Below are positions 11,337 through 22,559 of a DNA stretch of 64,000 bases, one piece after another (within the stretch, counting starts at the first letter, position 1; each line of letters opens with the position of its first letter). Where the stretch lies: the NCBI RefSeq assembly GCF_000283155.1, contig NW_004454207.1, positions 13,858,279-13,922,278 of the forward strand, given 5' to 3'. The notes under the pieces were generated by a model. That model ran no database searches. It had not been told where the DNA came from and was given only the letters and a program-made list of their open reading frames with translations. The translations under genes were made by a program, and so were the position numbers. Source of the stretch: Ceratotherium simum simum (Eukaryota; Chordata; Mammalia; Perissodactyla; Rhinocerotidae).

Positions 11337-11496
11337 CAGTGTTTTAAAATTTAACGTGCATATGAAATCACCTGAGAATCTTGTTAAAATGCATATTCTG
11401 GTACAGCAGGTCTGGGGTGGGGCCTGAAATTTTCTGTTTCTAAAAAGCTCCAGGTGATGCTGATGCTACTGGTCACAGACCACACTTAGACTAGTG
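11337..11496 (+). mobile_element. MER5A hAT miniature element
   Basis: Begins cagtgttttaaaattt, contains 'gaaatcacctgagaatcttg', 'caggtctggggtggggcc' and 'ggtgatgctgatgctactgg', and fades at about ttagactagtg. It abuts the end of the MIR. Confidence 0.8.
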
Positions 11497-12324
11497 AGAT
11501 CCTAGAAAGAAGGAGATGCCTGATAAATGTTCATTCACTGTCTCATCCTTTTTTCCCATCTCCCCAATATTGCGTTCAATTATTTTAGGGCCTAAAGATA
11601 CAAGTTCATTTAAAGTGGCTCTCACTTTTTGACTTATTTGGCCTTTTAATGAATTTTGTTCTACTCTTTCCAATCTGATGATCATTTTCATTGATGGAAA
11701 AGTTGGAAGTAGCATAGGAATCGAGACGTTTTCCTTTCTCATTCTCATTTGAAGTCTATTCTAAGGACTTAGCTTTTCTTTTCCTTATCATTTTCCTCAT
11801 GCCTCAGTCATTGCAGGCTTGGTTTTTTGGACCTGATATCCAAGAGTCCATTCTATTGCTGGCAATTCTTAATGGCTGCATGCTTCTCTTTCAGTTTTCA
11901 GTGTATGAACTTTCAAATTCTGAATTAATCAGGGAATACCCTCTGCAAAGTTAAACAACACATCTCCTATAAACCCAGGTATCAGAAAGGAAAATTTTAA
12001 GACAGATGTATAATGGGCATAGAATTCTGATTTATTTTAAGGGTTTATTAATCACAAAGTTCATCCCTCCTCTCATACACAAATACCCTCCATTTTCCCT
12101 CTCTCTCTCTTACCAGAGAAACTTGTTTCAGTAAAAAGAAAAGTGAGAGAGGTTGTAGTCCTTGTGGAATATACCAGGAAGTTCTCTTTCCTTGGGTAGT
12201 TTATACTACACCAGGAATATTGCCCAAGTCCCCGTTGTCTGTGGAGATGCTCTGAGCTGCATGAGCACATCTGTTAATTTCTGGTTTTGAATATCTGAAA
12301 TGTATATTCACTATTATAATACAG
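11497..12324. other. No gene or clear repeat (0.8 kb)
   Basis: AT-rich DNA; the 85- and 65-codon minus-strand frames are featureless. Confidence 0.45.
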
Positions 12325-12625
12325 TCAATTCAATTCTATTTCACAAAAATTTATAGAACTCCTACTCTGTGCCAATCTCTGTGTGGCTAGCATTACAAAG
12401 ATGTACATGAATCCCCCTCTTGGAGGCCTCACAATCATTAGGGGAGATAGACATGTAAAAGAAAAAAGTACATTGTAGTATAATATGTGCACAAGGTACA
12501 GAGATAGTAGGCATGGAGCAGGTAGGGTGTAGGCTTAATTGGGGAGGGGAGATGGTCAGGGAGGTCTTCACAAAGGAGGCCTCAGTTTTGATTTGTAAAG
12601 AATGTGGGTGAAGCCTTGTTTCCAT
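12325..12625. repeat. Diverged ancient mammalian repeat
   Basis: The order 'actcctactctgtgccaa', 'gcctcacaatcattagggg', 'gagatagacatg', 'gtcagggaggtcttcaca' follows a known class of old mammalian repeats whose family I do not assign. Confidence 0.45.
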
Positions 12626-13135
12626 TAGATGGCATTGTAGCCAAGAAAGACCAGGAAAACTAGAATTGTGCTTCCACTCATAACTGGATAATTCTCTCCT
12701 CCCTGAGGTTCCTAAGCAAACTACGCTCGTGAGAACAAAAAAGAAGAATCTCAGCAGATCACCTTTTTATTCATTGGATAAGTGTTTGATACGCCACAGC
12801 TGGCCTCCATAAGTGATCCAGGAGCATGTGCCTCTTATTTCTCCTTAATCCTCAGATCTCCAGTCTAAATGGATGGGATCTCTTGATTGCTTGAGTGCTC
12901 CTGTGGGAGGAGGAGAGAGCCTTGACTTCCCCAAACAGCTGCGTTGTAGGAAGATGTGATGGACAGAGCAAGAGTGCCCTGTACTGTTTCCTGCAGGAGA
13001 GTGCCAGAGAGAGAGATGGGAGAGAGGAAGAAGCCTGGGATCAGATCATTTTACTTACTCACTTGGCCCCTTAGAGGAAGTAGAAAAGAAGATTGCATTT
13101 AGATAAATGACCTCTTACCTCGCAGTAGATGTTTG
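12626..13135. other. No gene or clear repeat
   Basis: About 500 bases with nothing recognised. A purine-rich stretch lies near 13000-13035. Confidence 0.4.
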
Positions 13136-13592
13136 CAAAGTTGTTCAGAGCAATCCCTCCCTGTACAACATGACTTTGCCACTCATTGCATCGAGAAGTG
13201 CAGTTTATTTCTCCATCCCTGGAATCTGGGCTGGCCTTGTTACTTGCTTTGATCAATACAATGTGGAAAAAGTGTGTTGTACGAACTCTGGAGCCAAGGC
13301 CTCTGTTCCTCCCTGCTTGGATCCCTGAGATGGCCATGTGAAGAAGTTGGGCTAGCCTTCTTGTGGATGATAAGCCACGTGGAGGAGACAAAGGCCCAGC
13401 TGACAACCAGCACGAGCTGCCAGACATGTGAGCGAGGCCATAGTGGACCATCCAGTCCCACTGAGCAGCAAGAACAGCAGAAGAAATGCCCAGCTGAGTC
13501 CAGATCAACTTGCTCACCCAGAGAATCATGAGTGGCATTTAAATCACTATGTTTTGGGATAGTTGGTTTTGCAGCAGTAGATAACTGATACA
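13136..13592 (+). mobile_element. Old LTR (MaLR/ERVL-like)
   Basis: Words 'atctgggctggccttgttac', 'gatggccatgtgaagaag', 'gccagacatgtgagcgaggc', 'agcccactgagca'-like text and the end 'gcagtagataactgatac' follow an abundant old mammalian LTR whose typical end is gcaatagataactgataca. Minus-strand frames crossing it (13071-13608) are chance frames through the repeat, not genes. Confidence 0.65.
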
Positions 13593-14430
13593 TAGAAATA
13601 TCTGACAATAGTCAACTAATTAATGGGCTGGAATCTGACCAATTGGATTTGAAACTCCTTTTCTTGGAAAGCTCTAGGACAAGGATTGGAAGAAGAGGAT
13701 AAAGCCTCCTCTATATAGTTACTTGAGGCTTGTTGTCCAAACAACTTTCCAAAAGAGCACCTTTCATTCCATAGATCATTTGAAATTCTTCTTTGGCGGG
13801 TGCTTTGATTGTAGGAAACAGCTCAAAGCCTTTAACAGCCCTCCCCTCACCTCAGACTTGGCAGTATTAAAGGCCAAAGAACTCTGCAAAGTGTTGCTTA
13901 AGGGGATCTTTTCTTACTTGCCTATTGTCTGTTTAAATCCCAGGTTTCTGTCGCTGTTGACCTCGTTCATGAACTTGATATTTCAGGTGTTCTCTGATTT
14001 TCAGCAATATAAACACCCTTTCTCATTTGCCTCTCATCCCCACCTGGGGCTTAGACTTTATCGCACGTTGTTCCATAGTGGGTCACCTTCCTACTCAACT
14101 CTGGGTTCCAGGACAAACCACAACGTGGGCTATCACTTCCCTTCACCAGGTAAAGGAGATCAGACACGGACAGTTCTCTACACTCACAACTTTCAATTAT
14201 CTTCTTTCTTTAGGAGCCTCTTGCATTGTTATTAAAATTATATTAAAGTTATTTTAGATTGCTGGGATAACATACAGTCTTGATCATATCCTATTTGATG
14301 TAGAAAGAAAGTTTAAAACTAGTAAATAAAGCTTTCTAAATATTGCTTATTTTGAGGCAGAGTATGATAAAATCTGGAGCATGTCTCATTCCTTTTTCAG
14401 GGTCTTTGAACTTAATTATTTTTTTTATTT
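13593..14430. other. No recognised feature; contains a 170-codon open frame
   Basis: The plus-strand frame 13723-14235 is the longest clean one in the window. Its translation starts MRLVVQTTFQ and is rich in S, F, L and H. It shows no domain, signal peptide or repeat that I recognise, and I see no reason to call it a gene. Confidence 0.4.
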
Positions 14431-14725
14431 TCCAGCTCTTTCCATGGTTTTTGCACTTCGATCATACCTCTTTTCAAATGTCACCTCCATGAAGAACCCT
14501 TCCACTATCACCTAACTTTCCTGCCAATCTCTAGCCTCTTAAGCAGATTAATTTTGTTTACAGATCTTCTCACTTCCTGACCCTTCATTATATTTTTATT
14601 TGTCTACCACAAGAGTAGGATTTTTGTCTGTCTTGTTCTGTGTTGTATCTAGGACCAAGAAAGGTGCTTGCAGTATAATAGGTGCTCAATAAATATCTTT
14701 TATATAAATAAATGAATATTTACTG
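14431..14725 (+). repeat. L2 LINE 3' end
   Basis: Contains 'tcaaatgtcacctccatgaa', 'gaacccttccactatcacct', 'taggtgctcaataaatatc', then an A/T-rich tail. This is the L2 end in sense orientation. Confidence 0.8.
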
Positions 14726-14990
14726 AATCCCTCATGTTTGTATCATCTATGATTTTGCTAAAAAATCCTCATCTGACTTCATTCAAGTCATAGGTAATAC
14801 TGTTCAGCAGCATATAACTAAGGAAAGAGTTCTGTGGCATACCACTAGAGACAACTCTCCCCACTGAATGAGAACAAATAATCAATACTTATTGGCTTTA
14901 ATTATTTAAATAACTGTAAATTTCCCTAACAAAAATATCGTCCAAGCCATGGTTGAGTACTTTACCCACAAGAGCATAATAGGAAGGTGA

Positions 14991-15106
14991 GCAACTTGTC
15001 TTGGTTTGCTTGGGACTTTCCTGGTTTTAAAACAGGAAGTCCTGTGTCTGAGAACCCCCTTCGTCCTGGGCAAACCAGGAGAGTTGCTATCACCCTAACA
15101 TGGGTT
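14991..15106. mobile_element. Palindromic MER-type miniature DNA transposon
   Basis: The left arm ttggtttgcttgggac (about 15002) is complementary to the right arm gtcctgggcaaaccagg (about 15063), forming an inverted repeat around 'gaagtcctgtgtc'. I recognise the words as those of an old mammalian miniature element but do not name the family. Confidence 0.6.
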
Positions 15107-16589
15107 GCTTTTCTGAATGCTAGATACATAATGTCCATGTCAATCCTGTGCATTATTTTGGTTTCCTATCAAAAACAATGAGATTTGCTTGCAATGCTTA
15201 ATTAACGAAGTCATGTTGATATCTCATGATCTAAATGTTTATAACTCATCTTTACTAATCACTTCTAGTACTTTTCATGGATTAATATCAAGCTAGCTGT
15301 CCTGTCACTCCCAATAGCGATGACATTCATTTTTGAATATTGGGATATTTGAATTTCAAGTACTCTGTCCTGTCCCCTCTCCTTTTTTTCCCCATAATTT
15401 TCAAATATGAAAGACAGTCATGCCAAGGTTTTGCACCTGCTTTGTCCTTAAGACTTCTGAAGGCAATGTATGCTGGAAGGCATTTGTTGTTAAAGAAGCC
15501 CAAAGGCACCAGGAAGGTCTGAGGACTCACCTTTTGAGATTTGTGGGTCTGTTCCTTAGCTGGATGCCAGTTGATGGTAAGACCAGAGAAGCACATTCTA
15601 TTACTTAGGCTCTCAATTTGAATCCCTGATCAGTTGGCTGTGAATTAGTCTGCATAAAGAACCTTCTGGAATTTTCTTGTTTTAATCTTGTAATACATTA
15701 TATATTTCTCATTTATAGGCCAATGTATGCTGGCCTAAATTTATGGATTATAAAATCTAAGAAAGTGGTTGTGTGCTTTGCTTTAATATGGATGTAGCAC
15801 TTAAGATGGTAAATGTTTCCTAAATGTTATTCTTTCTGGTTCCATCATGTCCAAATGACCTCATACTTTCTACACTGCCCTTTAAATATTGCTTCTCTCT
15901 AAGTCTCTGTGTCTTGTGCATTTATCATCTTATAGGATAGCTTCTTTTTCACCCATGATTTCAACTACTTCCCATAAGCCAGTCTCCCAAATCTAATTCA
16001 TGCTTCTAGTCCTTATGTTTTTTTCCTGAGCTTCTTACTTACATAGCCAACTGTCTCCACTAAAAGTTGCATCCAATAACTCTCCAGTCCACCAGTGCCC
16101 TGCCTTTCTTCTCCTGTATTTCTTATCTAATATTATATTAGAAATATTATCCAGATACCTGGGCCCAGCTCCAGGTCCCAAGAATGTGGTTACCAGGGGA
16201 ATACCCTAAAATAAGCCCTATGCCAGAACCTGGAAGGCCAGGTGGGGATCAAGGACAAAAAGAAACCTGAAAGTGCTCAACCATTTGAATATCACATACA
16301 AAGAGGAAGGAAAGGATTTTTGAGGAATGAATAAAAAATTTTGTCATAGGCTAGGAAGATGGAGGTCTAGGCAAGACAAGGGACAATTGAGGAAGATTTT
16401 ACCAAGACTTAGTTTTAGCTCTAGCATTCATCTCTTGTGTGGTGTGCTTGGTGTTTAGCTCTTGTTACTCAGTAGATGAAATATCACCGTGCTGGGAAAA
16501 AATGGTGCATGGACCAACCCAACTTCTATATTACGCATCATCCCCCAGTTTGCCAATTGCATGTGAACTAATTCATGCTGCAGAAACAC
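15107..16589. other. No gene or clear repeat (1.5 kb)
   Basis: Single-copy-looking, AT-rich DNA. Short overlapping frames at 15327-15608 on both strands are not convincing. Confidence 0.45.
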
Positions 16590-16648
16590 GTGTAACGGAA
16601 AAGTTGGTCATTTACCTATTGTCTCATTAATCTTTATCCAGCCCAGTG

Positions 16649-17011
16649 AGGCTTAGTCCATTCAGGCTGATATAACATAATACCATTAACTGGCTGGCTT
16701 ATAAACAACAGAAATTTATTTCTCATAGTTCTGGAGGGTGGCAGTCCAAGATCAAGGTGCCAGCAGCTTTGAAGTCTGGTGAGGGCCCACTTCCTAGTTC
16801 AGAGATGGCCTTTTTTTCACTGTGTCCTCACATGGCAGAGGGTGAGGGATCTCTCTGGGGTCTCGTTTATAGGGACACTAATCCCATTCATGAGGGCTCT
16901 GCCCTCATGACCTAATCACCTCCCAAAGGCCCACCTACAAATACCCTCACATTGGGGATTAGGTTTCAGCATATGAATTTGGCGGGGAGGGGGCACATTT
17001 AGTCCATAGCA
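16649..17011 (-). mobile_element. MaLR LTR (MST/MLT1A-like), antisense
   Basis: In reverse complement it opens tgctatggactaaatgtg, continues with 'attcatatgctgaaacctaa', 'ggaggtgattaggtcatgag', 'atgaatgggattagtgtcc', 'gccatgtgaggacacagt' and ends with an aataaa signal and 'gcctgaatggactaag'. This is the MaLR (ERVL-related) non-autonomous LTR pattern. Flanking duplications are no longer clear. Confidence 0.85.
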
Positions 17012-17093
17012 AGGTATCATTTCTATTTTTCTGATGAGAAAGCTGAGGAATAAAGAAGCTACATATCTTGTCCAAAGCCACATAATTAATGTA

Positions 17094-17455
17094 TTTATCA
17101 AGATAGGATATGCTATTATGTGGGAAGAATTAACCCTGAAATCTAAGTCGTTTAACACAATAAAGGTTTATTGTGCTTATTGTGTTTCTTCTCACTCATA
17201 TTACATATCTAATGTGGGTTAGTGAGGGGCTCTGCTCCATACAGTTACTAAGAGACCCAAGGTAATGGAGGCTCTGCCACCTTGTATCTACATCATCTGG
17301 AACAGGTTTCCATGAAAGCAAAGGTGGACGAGGCACACTGTTTTTAACTGCTTTCCCATTGGCCAGAACTAGTCATGTGATACCAGTCTAACCGGAAGGG
17401 AGGCTGGAAGTATGGTGTTGCGAATAGAATATTTGGTGGGTACTATCTTTACCAA
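17094..17455. mobile_element. Old LTR-like repeat inside MIR
   Basis: Words 'ggctctgctccatacagtt', 'gagacccaaggtaatggagg', 'ctgccaccttgtatctac' and 'cccattggccagaactagtc' are those of a common old LTR-like repeat. Its ends are set by where the MIR stops and resumes. Confidence 0.55.
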
Positions 17456-17525
17456 ACTAGTGAGTGTTAGGACAGAGATGTAAACTCAGGTCTGTTTAGT
17501 TTCAAATCCTATACCATTTCACATC

Positions 17526-17989
17526 TAAACCTCTGCCACAAGTTTCCTGAAGGGCAGGGTCTCTGGAATCAAGGTCATGTGTCAGGGAGACTCTAAGATA
17601 CTGAATTTCATTCAACAGGGCTGCTTGTTGGGGTAGACCAACAAGAGAGTCTAACAGGACCAAATTGAATAGATCAAATACGAGCAGTCATGCATAGAAC
17701 AAGCACAACACCATGGAATAGGAGGCAAGCCACGAGAGGAAAGAAGCGGGAAGGTTCTGAGGCAGAGAAAATGTAATCAATAGAGATGTCAAAGTATAAA
17801 GGCCAGAGTAAACAAGGATTTGGAAACATCAAGAAGCAATCGATACAGAGCAAGCAAAGATGGATTGAGAAATGGGTAGATGAAAGGCAGTTTAAGAACC
17901 AACCAGGGATGTATCCTGCTTACGCTGACAGCAGGCCATAGAATCCTCTCGATGTGCCAATTGTCAAAACCCATGCTAGGCAAGAAGTG
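17526..17989. other. No gene or clear repeat
   Basis: About 460 bases, purine-rich in places, nothing recognised. Confidence 0.4.
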
Positions 17990-18425
17990 TCCTTAAAGTA
18001 TCAAGATATTGTTTAAAAATCCATCAATGACTCCAAATTCCTTCACCAGATGAACCAGGCCCATATCTTTGCTGCATGCCAACCTTGTTACTGCCATAAA
18101 CTATTCACAGATCTTCAAGTATGCTATACTTTTTCACACTTCCATGCCCTTTACCAGTGGGAACTCTTTCCTAGAATGTTTTTTTGCCCTTTCTCCATCT
18201 AGCTAAAATCCTCTCACTATTGTTAAAGCAATAGGTACCAGAGAAAGTGATCCAAACATACAAAAGATGCCTTTTGTTCCCATGGCAACCTGGGCCTATT
18301 TCTATCACTGCACTTATCACATGGTCTTTTAACTATTGGTTTCCTGATTGGTAAAAGCTTTCTATCCCATCACACAGCATAGAGTTTGGCCCATAGAAGG
18401 TGCCCTATAAATATGGGTTGAATGA
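17990..18425 (+). repeat. L2 LINE 3' end
   Basis: Contains 'aaaaatccatcaatgactcc', 'atgaaccaggcccatatct', 'gggaactctttcctagaatg' and the tail 'cccatagaaggtgcc' plus 'tataaatatgggttgaatga'. Degenerate sense L2. Confidence 0.75.
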
Positions 18426-19995
18426 ACAGAGCTGCAGATTAATGTGTTTAGGTGCCATTTGATGGCATGGAGTTCCAGATCAGGTCTGTGCATTAATTTA
18501 AGAATGAATGCAAACACTAAAATCAGCCTATAGAAGATCAAAATTTCCTGATATTATTATCTGGCTTAAGGCAAGACTATATAAGTATCAGAGATTTTAA
18601 TTTCTTTTCTCCAGAAAATAAAAGCATTTTGTTAAATATTTAGTTTCTTTCAATCATTTTCCATGCATCAGCTTACTATTAGTGAGAGTTGATATGTTTT
18701 CTCTTTGTTTAATGTAAAAGACAATGTACTACAATAGTAAAGAAAAATTTGTCAAGCAAAGTCCAGTCAGAAGACCACCGATTGTTTTAACTGATACGAT
18801 TTAATAAAAAGAAGGGTTAATCAGGTATCAGAGAACCAAAAAGGCAAAATGAGGGAATGGAGGTACACCAGTGGTCGTAACAGCAGGAAAGTGTTAACGA
18901 ACGCTCCTAGGACTGCGAGAACACAGGAAAGAGGTTGGGATTATTAAAACACAGACCTTGGAGGCGGAGTCTCAAGGAACTGGGTTCAGGACTGTGACGA
19001 TGGGGTCCCGGGCCAGCTGATACTGGCATGTGTGAGAGGATGCAATGAGGCTGGTTCTGGGTCTGTGAAAACACTACAGACTAGAACTAGAAGCTGCTGC
19101 TAGGGTAAGGGATCATTGTCGGGATGACTCAGAAGAACGAGAAGCAAACATAGCAAGTCCTTTTGTCCTCCTCTTGCCTTACGGTCGTCCTCTAACGCCC
19201 CCTAGTGGTAGAGCCAAACAGGGAGCAGCTGGCCCAACAGAAACGAAATTCGCCGAGTCTCAGCCCCAGCATAACAGAGCAGTGTGGACAGGCAGGTTTG
19301 AAACTCAGAGATAACGTCTTAATAACCATTACATAAAATAAAAAGAAAACCCACCAACCACCATCAAACATCTGTTTTAATTTTTGCAGCTTAACTTCCA
19401 TATGTGAATTCATCTTTCCATAGTTTCAGCATTATTCTATATTTGATGTTAAATCATAGTTATTTTTCATGTTTCTACATCATATTCATAATTATTATGT
19501 TAATGGTTGCATGATAGTGCATTGTTTTGCAGTACTGCAATTTACTAAATTGTTCCCCTAAAGTTGGACATTTATATAGTTTTTAATTTATGGCTACTAT
19601 AGATAAAACCTTAACATCTTTGTGTACCTACTTTTTTCCTTCTATTTAATATTCCTAGGAGTGAAATTATTATTTTAAAAGATATGAGCATCTTTATGTG
19701 TAGCTTTATTGCTCTTCAAAAGCAATTTATGCAACCATCAGAAATAAATGAGTACACCTGTTTAACCAGTAAATACTGATTTTTAAGCATCCCAGTGAAA
19801 CCATGGGAAAAACAAAGGCATATATTTTAGAGGCAATGGCAAAATAAATGATGGGACAGAGGGCATTTAAAATTTATCTTTTTAAAACTGTGCTTTTGCT
19901 ATTTAAACGAGAAATATAAACAATGTTAAAGCTGACAGATTTCTTAGCTTGGTCTTTCTTAGGCTAAATTTTTCCTATGAATTAATTAGTTAAGA
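18426..19995. other. No gene or clear repeat (1.6 kb)
   Basis: AT-rich DNA with a short GC-richer patch around 18840-19260 that does not reach CpG-island density by eye. No exon-like frame. Confidence 0.45.
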
Positions 19996-20430
19996 CAGCA
20001 GTTCTCAAAGTGTGGTCCCTGGACCAGCAGCATTGGCATCATTTGAAAACTTGTTGGAAAAGTAAACTCTTGGCCTCCTCCACGATTAGATCTACCGAAT
20101 CAGAAAATCTGAGGGTAGGGCTGGCCCTGTGGCTTAGCGGTTAAGTGCGCGCACTCTGATGCTGGTGGCCCGGGTTCGGATCCCAGGCGCACATTGACAC
20201 GCCGCTTCTCTGGCCATGCTGAGGCCGCGTCCCACATACAGCAACTAGAAGGATGTGCAACTATGACATACAACTATCCACTGGGGCTTTGGGAGAAAAA
20301 TAAATAAATAAAATTATTAAAAAAAAAAAAAAGAAAGAAAATCTGAGGGTAGAGCCCAGCGATCGGTGTTTTCCTAAGCCCTCCAGGTGATTGTGATACA
20401 TGTTAACATCAAAGAACCACTAACTTAAGA
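19988..20430 (+). mobile_element. MER5A hAT element carrying a nested ERE
   Basis: MER5A runs from 19996 (cagcagttctcaaagtgtgg) to 20422 (aagaaccacta). The flanks agttaaga (19988-19995) and acttaaga (20423-20430) match at 7 of 8 bases, the expected hAT duplication. Between its halves sits the ERE at 20119-20335. Without the ERE and one target copy the element is about 190 bp, the usual MER5A length. Confidence 0.9.
20102..20352 (+). repeat. ERE SINE with perfect 17-base target duplication
   Basis: The SINE is 20119-20335, with agaaaatctgagggtag repeated exactly at 20102-20118 and 20336-20352. Its A box tggcttagcgg is at 20130-20140 and its B box ggttcggatcc at 20173-20183, the internal RNA polymerase III promoter of a tRNA-like head. 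The body is of the second ERE type (gcaactagaaggatgtgcaa, tatgacatacaac). It ends in an A-rich tail with aaat units. One of only two EREs here in plus orientation. Confidence 0.95.
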
Positions 20431-20787
20431 TGCATTCTGCAGAGATGGCTTGTTACCTTAACTCTTTAAACGTATTTAAAGAACTTTTTTGCTTTGTATT
20501 GAGAAATAATAAAAAGTAAACATTTTTTAACACATGGATATTTTAACATGAAATCATTTTCTTCCTGCAGATTGAACTTTACAAGTGTCAGCAAAGTATT
20601 TTAAAAGGTGAAAATACTGATTTGGCTTTCTCCCTGTGTTTGCAAGTAGACTCTATTTTCAGTTCTTCTAGTTACTTGCAATGGTTCCTGTGGCACTGAG
20701 GCAAAGAAATTAAGCTGCACTTAGAAGAGAAATGTGAGGTTTGTAAATAGTGTCCCAAACACATTAAAGTTTCAAAAATCTAGAATA
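20423..20787. other. No gene or clear repeat
   Basis: AT-rich interval between MER5A and the L1; nothing recognised. Confidence 0.4.
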
Positions 20788-21293
20788 TTAAAAACAGAAC
20801 TACCATATGATCCAGCTATTCCATTTCCGGGTATTTATCAGAAGAAAGTGGAAACACTAACTCAGAAAGATGTATGCCCCACCATGTTCATTGCAGCAGT
20901 ATTTACAATAGCCCAGATATGGAAACAACCTAAGTGTCCATCAATGGGCGAATGGATAAAGAAGTTGTGGTATATATATACAATGGAATATTATTCAGCC
21001 ATAAAAAAGAAAAAATATTGCCATTTGCGACAACATGGATGGAACTTGGGGGCACTATGCTAAGTGAAATAAGTCAGACAGAGAAGACAAATACTATATG
21101 ATTTCACTTATATGTGGAATCCAAAAAAACTCACAAAAACCGAGCTCATAGGTACAGAGAACAGATTAGTGGTTGCCAGAGGTGGGGGTGAGAGGTTGTG
21201 AGCAAAATGGGCAAAGGGGCTCAAAAGGTATAAACTTTCAGTTCTAAAATAAATAAATCATGAGGATGTAATGTACAGCATGGTGACTTAGTT

Positions 21294-21614
21294 AATAATA
21301 TTGTATTAGGGCTGGCTCCGTGGCTTAGCGGTTAAGTGCGCGCGCTCTGATGCTGGCGGCCCGGGTTCGGATCCTGGGAGCGCCCCGAGGCACCACTTCT
21401 CCGTCCAACGCGAGGCCGAGTCCCACGTACAGCAACTAGAAGGATGTGAACCTATGACATNNNNNNNNNNNNNNNNNNNNNNNNNNNNNNNNNNNNNNNN
21501 NNNNNNNNNNNNNNNNNNNNNNNNNNNNNNNNNNNNNNNNNNNNNNNNNNNNNNNNNNNNAATAAATAAAAAAAAAAATAAATAAATAAAAAAAAATAAA
21601 AATAATATTGTATT
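21294..21614 (+). repeat. ERE SINE with an assembly gap in its tail
   Basis: The SINE is 21308-21600 including 100 Ns. The duplication aataatattgtatt is exact at 21294-21307 and 21601-21614. The readable part stops at 'cctatgacat', about 25-30 bases before the normal A-rich tail. The head has the usual A box (tggcttagcgg) and B box (ggttcggatcc). Confidence 0.92.
21461..21560. other. Assembly gap (100 N)
   Basis: Exactly 100 Ns, a conventional placeholder length. It lies between the ERE body and its A-rich tail, so the true missing length is probably a few tens of bases, unless the tail is longer than visible. Confidence 0.99.
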
Positions 21615-21631
21615 GTATATTTGAAAGGTCT

Positions 21632-21847
21632 TAAGAGAGTAAATCCTTTTTTTCTTTTTCGCTGAGGAAGATTCGCCCTGAGCTAATGTCTGTGCCAATC
21701 TTCCTCTATTTTGTATGTGAGTTACTGCCACAGCATGGCCACCAATGAGTGGTGTAGGTCTGCGCCCGGGAACTGAACCTGGGCTGCTGAAGTGGAGCAC
21801 ACCGAACTTAACCACTAGGCATGGGGCCGGCCCTAAGAGAGTAAATC
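21632..21847 (-). repeat. ERE SINE with 14-base target duplication
   Basis: The SINE is 21646-21833; taagagagtaaatc is exact at 21632-21645 and 21834-21847. It has a single body module (gctgaggaagattcgccc, gagctaatgtctgtgcc) and the promoter end ggggccggccc. It lies in the opposite orientation to the ERE 45 bases upstream. Confidence 0.92.
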
Positions 21848-22032
21848 TTAAAAGTTCTTATCACAAGAAAATAAATTTGTAACTATGTATGGTGATGGAT
21901 GCTAACTAGACATTGTAGTGATCATTTCACAATATATACAAATATTGAATCATTGTGTTGTACACCTCAAACTAATACACCTAAAACTAATATAATGTTA
22001 TATGTCAATTATATTTCAATTAAAAAAAAGAG

Positions 22033-22125
22033 TTCAAGTACATAAAAGCCTTAAGCACAATGCCTGGACCATTTATTCTCAATAAATGTTAGTATTACCA
22101 TTGTTAAGGTTATTATTATTATTTG
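22033..22125 (+). repeat. MIR 3' end
   Basis: 'cttaagcacaatgcctggac' followed by 'tctcaataaatgttagtatt' is the MIR tail. Only the 3' part is present. Confidence 0.65.
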
Positions 22126-22559
22126 GCCCAAAGTACCTAACGTATTATTGGAAACATAAAAGGCACTTAATAAATGCATATTAACTAATAGCTTTAGGTC
22201 ATTTAGCCAATCAATCCACATCTACAAGAAAAAGATTAAATAATTAAAATAAGTATCCAAGTAATTCAAGTCAAAATATAGTTTCACCTTACATATCAAA
22301 ATGCTTGAGGAATATGTGTTTTGGCACTTGATCTGGGTAATTGTACTTGTTCACAATTTCCTCGTGCATAGAGAATAACTGGATTGACTATGGCTTGGAA
22401 GATTTAGAGTGGACAAATAAAAGGATCATAATATCTGAAGAATAAAGTCAAAATATAAAGAATTACAAAATACTTAGGACAACCAGATGTTGCCAATCAA
22501 GAACATTACAGTATTATAAGGGTGATAAGATTATCATCAGGGTAATAACATAATAGTAA
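22126..22559. other. No gene or clear repeat
   Basis: AT-rich interval of about 430 bases. Confidence 0.4.

Larger units (their letters stand above)
16590..17525 (-). repeat. MIR SINE broken by two LTR insertions
   Basis: Three pieces lie in order. 16590-16648 has 'ttgtctcattaatctttatc'. 17012-17093 has 'tctgatgagaaagctgagg' and 'tccaaagccacataatt'. 17456-17525 has 'tgtaaactcaggtctgttta'. Together they read as a reverse-strand MIR. The two gaps are filled by the LTRs listed next. Confidence 0.7.
20788..22029 (+). mobile_element. L1 3' end (ORF2 end plus 3' UTR) with two EREs inside
   Basis: From 20788 the plus strand encodes the L1 ORF2 C-terminus: LPYDPAIPFPGIY, then MFIAAVFTIAQIWKQPKCPS and WYIYTMEYYSAIKK, with no upstream ORF2. 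The 3' UTR resumes at 21601-21631 and 21848-22016 and ends in an A run at 22021-22029. Two SINEs at 21308 and 21646 interrupt the UTR. It is a 5'-truncated dead copy. Confidence 0.9.

Noticed and set aside
13071..13608. 155- and 122-codon minus-strand frames
   Set aside because: They are antisense frames of an abundant old LTR.
18840..19260. CpG island or promoter
   Set aside because: GC is only mildly raised, CpG is sparse and no core promoter or exon follows.
20119..20335. Possible tRNA gene, from the A and B boxes
   Set aside because: The boxes belong to an ERE SINE head: there is no cloverleaf, an L1-type target duplication surrounds it, and the same head recurs 12 more times.
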